NCBI GenBank assembly: GCA_963773765.1
Contig: CAVZCC010000003.1
Coordinates: 124,001-188,000 of the forward strand
Origin: CAVZCC01 sp963773765
Lineage (GTDB): Bacteria; Actinomycetota; Acidimicrobiia; Acidimicrobiales; Microtrichaceae
Length of the DNA: 64,000 bases
Direction of reading: 5' to 3'
Of this stretch, positions 63,880 to 64,000 are shown piece by piece; position 1 is the stretch's first letter; every line of letters starts with the position of its first letter. A program made the translations under genes and the position numbers. The notes beneath the pieces were generated by a model that made no database searches, was not told the DNA's origin, and saw only the letters and a program-made list of their open reading frames with translations.

Positions 63880-64000
63880 GTGGACACCTCCGACCCGGTC
63901 CCCCGCCCCCCGTCGATCGACGCCCTGGCCCGGGCCCTGGCCCGGCGCCACGGCGACGCGCTCCCCCACCCCCTGCTGGTGGACGTGGCCCGGGAGGTCG
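63880..64000 (+). CDS. selA: probable L-seryl-tRNA(Sec) selenium transferase, 5' end only
   Basis: GTG 63880 begins an open frame cut off by the window edge (40 codons): MDTSDPVPRPPSIDALARAL then ARRHGDALPHPLLVDVAREV. The PPSIDAL and LPHPLLVDVAREV stretches resemble the N-terminal domain of SelA, which converts Ser-tRNA(Sec) to Sec-tRNA(Sec). The selC gene 17 kb upstream supports this. Only the first 40 residues are seen, so the call is tentative. Confidence 0.5.
   Translation, partial: MDTSDPVPRPPSIDALARALARRHGDALPHPLLVDVAREV

Overview
The window is 64 kb of very GC-rich DNA (around 70 percent by eye) from an actinobacterium. Members of class Acidimicrobiia fit best, but this is an inference from gene content. 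Supporting signs are GTG starts and 4-base stop/start overlaps, F420-type enzymes (Ddn-like and LLM), an actinobacterial Tad locus with a DUF4244-like pilin, a GlnR-like regulator beside glnA, and both GSI and GSII. The order cyclase, holB, topA, DUF1998 helicase, Tad genes matches a block I recall from Mycobacterium tuberculosis (Rv3644c to Rv3660c).

Layout. 1-6.1 kb: a cut-off ferritin-like diiron protein, an SDR plus copper amine oxidase operon, a CAP-domain lipoprotein, a second SDR and an MBL hydrolase. 6.1-9.9 kb: a small protein, a Crp/Fnr-like regulator, glpD and an AMIN-like secreted protein. 9.98-21.4 kb: a probable genomic island. Two partial copies of the 3' end of tRNA-Thr (9983, 20000) and the intact gene (21381) lie in the same orientation. 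Between them are a secreted RCC1 lipoprotein, two polytopic/membrane glycosyltransferases, a TAP-like peptidase, DUF1697, a solute-binding lipoprotein coupled to a bestrophin-like protein, and an MDR oxidoreductase.

21.5-32.1 kb: a Ddn-like enzyme, a cell-wall amidase-type protein, a cyclase/pseudo-hydrolase fusion, holB, tmk, an MFS protein and topA. 32.2-42.4 kb: an acyl-CoA dehydrogenase, a complete mrpABCDEFG Na+/H+ antiporter operon, a STAS protein and an MrfA-like helicase. 42.4-47.4 kb: a Tad pilus operon, selenocysteine tRNA (selC) and an RpoD-type sigma factor. 47.6-54.2 kb: nitrogen metabolism (nadE, glnII, glnA, glnR-like). 54.2-58.4 kb: RidA, an unusual Fe-S/molybdo-hydroxylase-like fusion, a thioredoxin-fold lipoprotein, and an Fe-S cluster group (erpA, sufR-like, then mrp to 59.7 kb). 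The window ends with an LLM enzyme, an NDMA-type alcohol dehydrogenase, a NUDIX protein, FxsA and the first codons of a probable selA.

Important caveat: 13 genes, including the normally essential tmk and holB, are broken by frameshifts. In every case the gene length leaves a remainder consistent with one or more EXTRA bases, often in GC-alternating tracts. I read this as consensus error in the sequence rather than gene decay, and I give coordinates for the repaired gene. Two 11-base direct repeats of GTTCAC type (PHO-box-like) stand in front of mrpA and between glnII and glnA, suggesting phosphate control of both loci.
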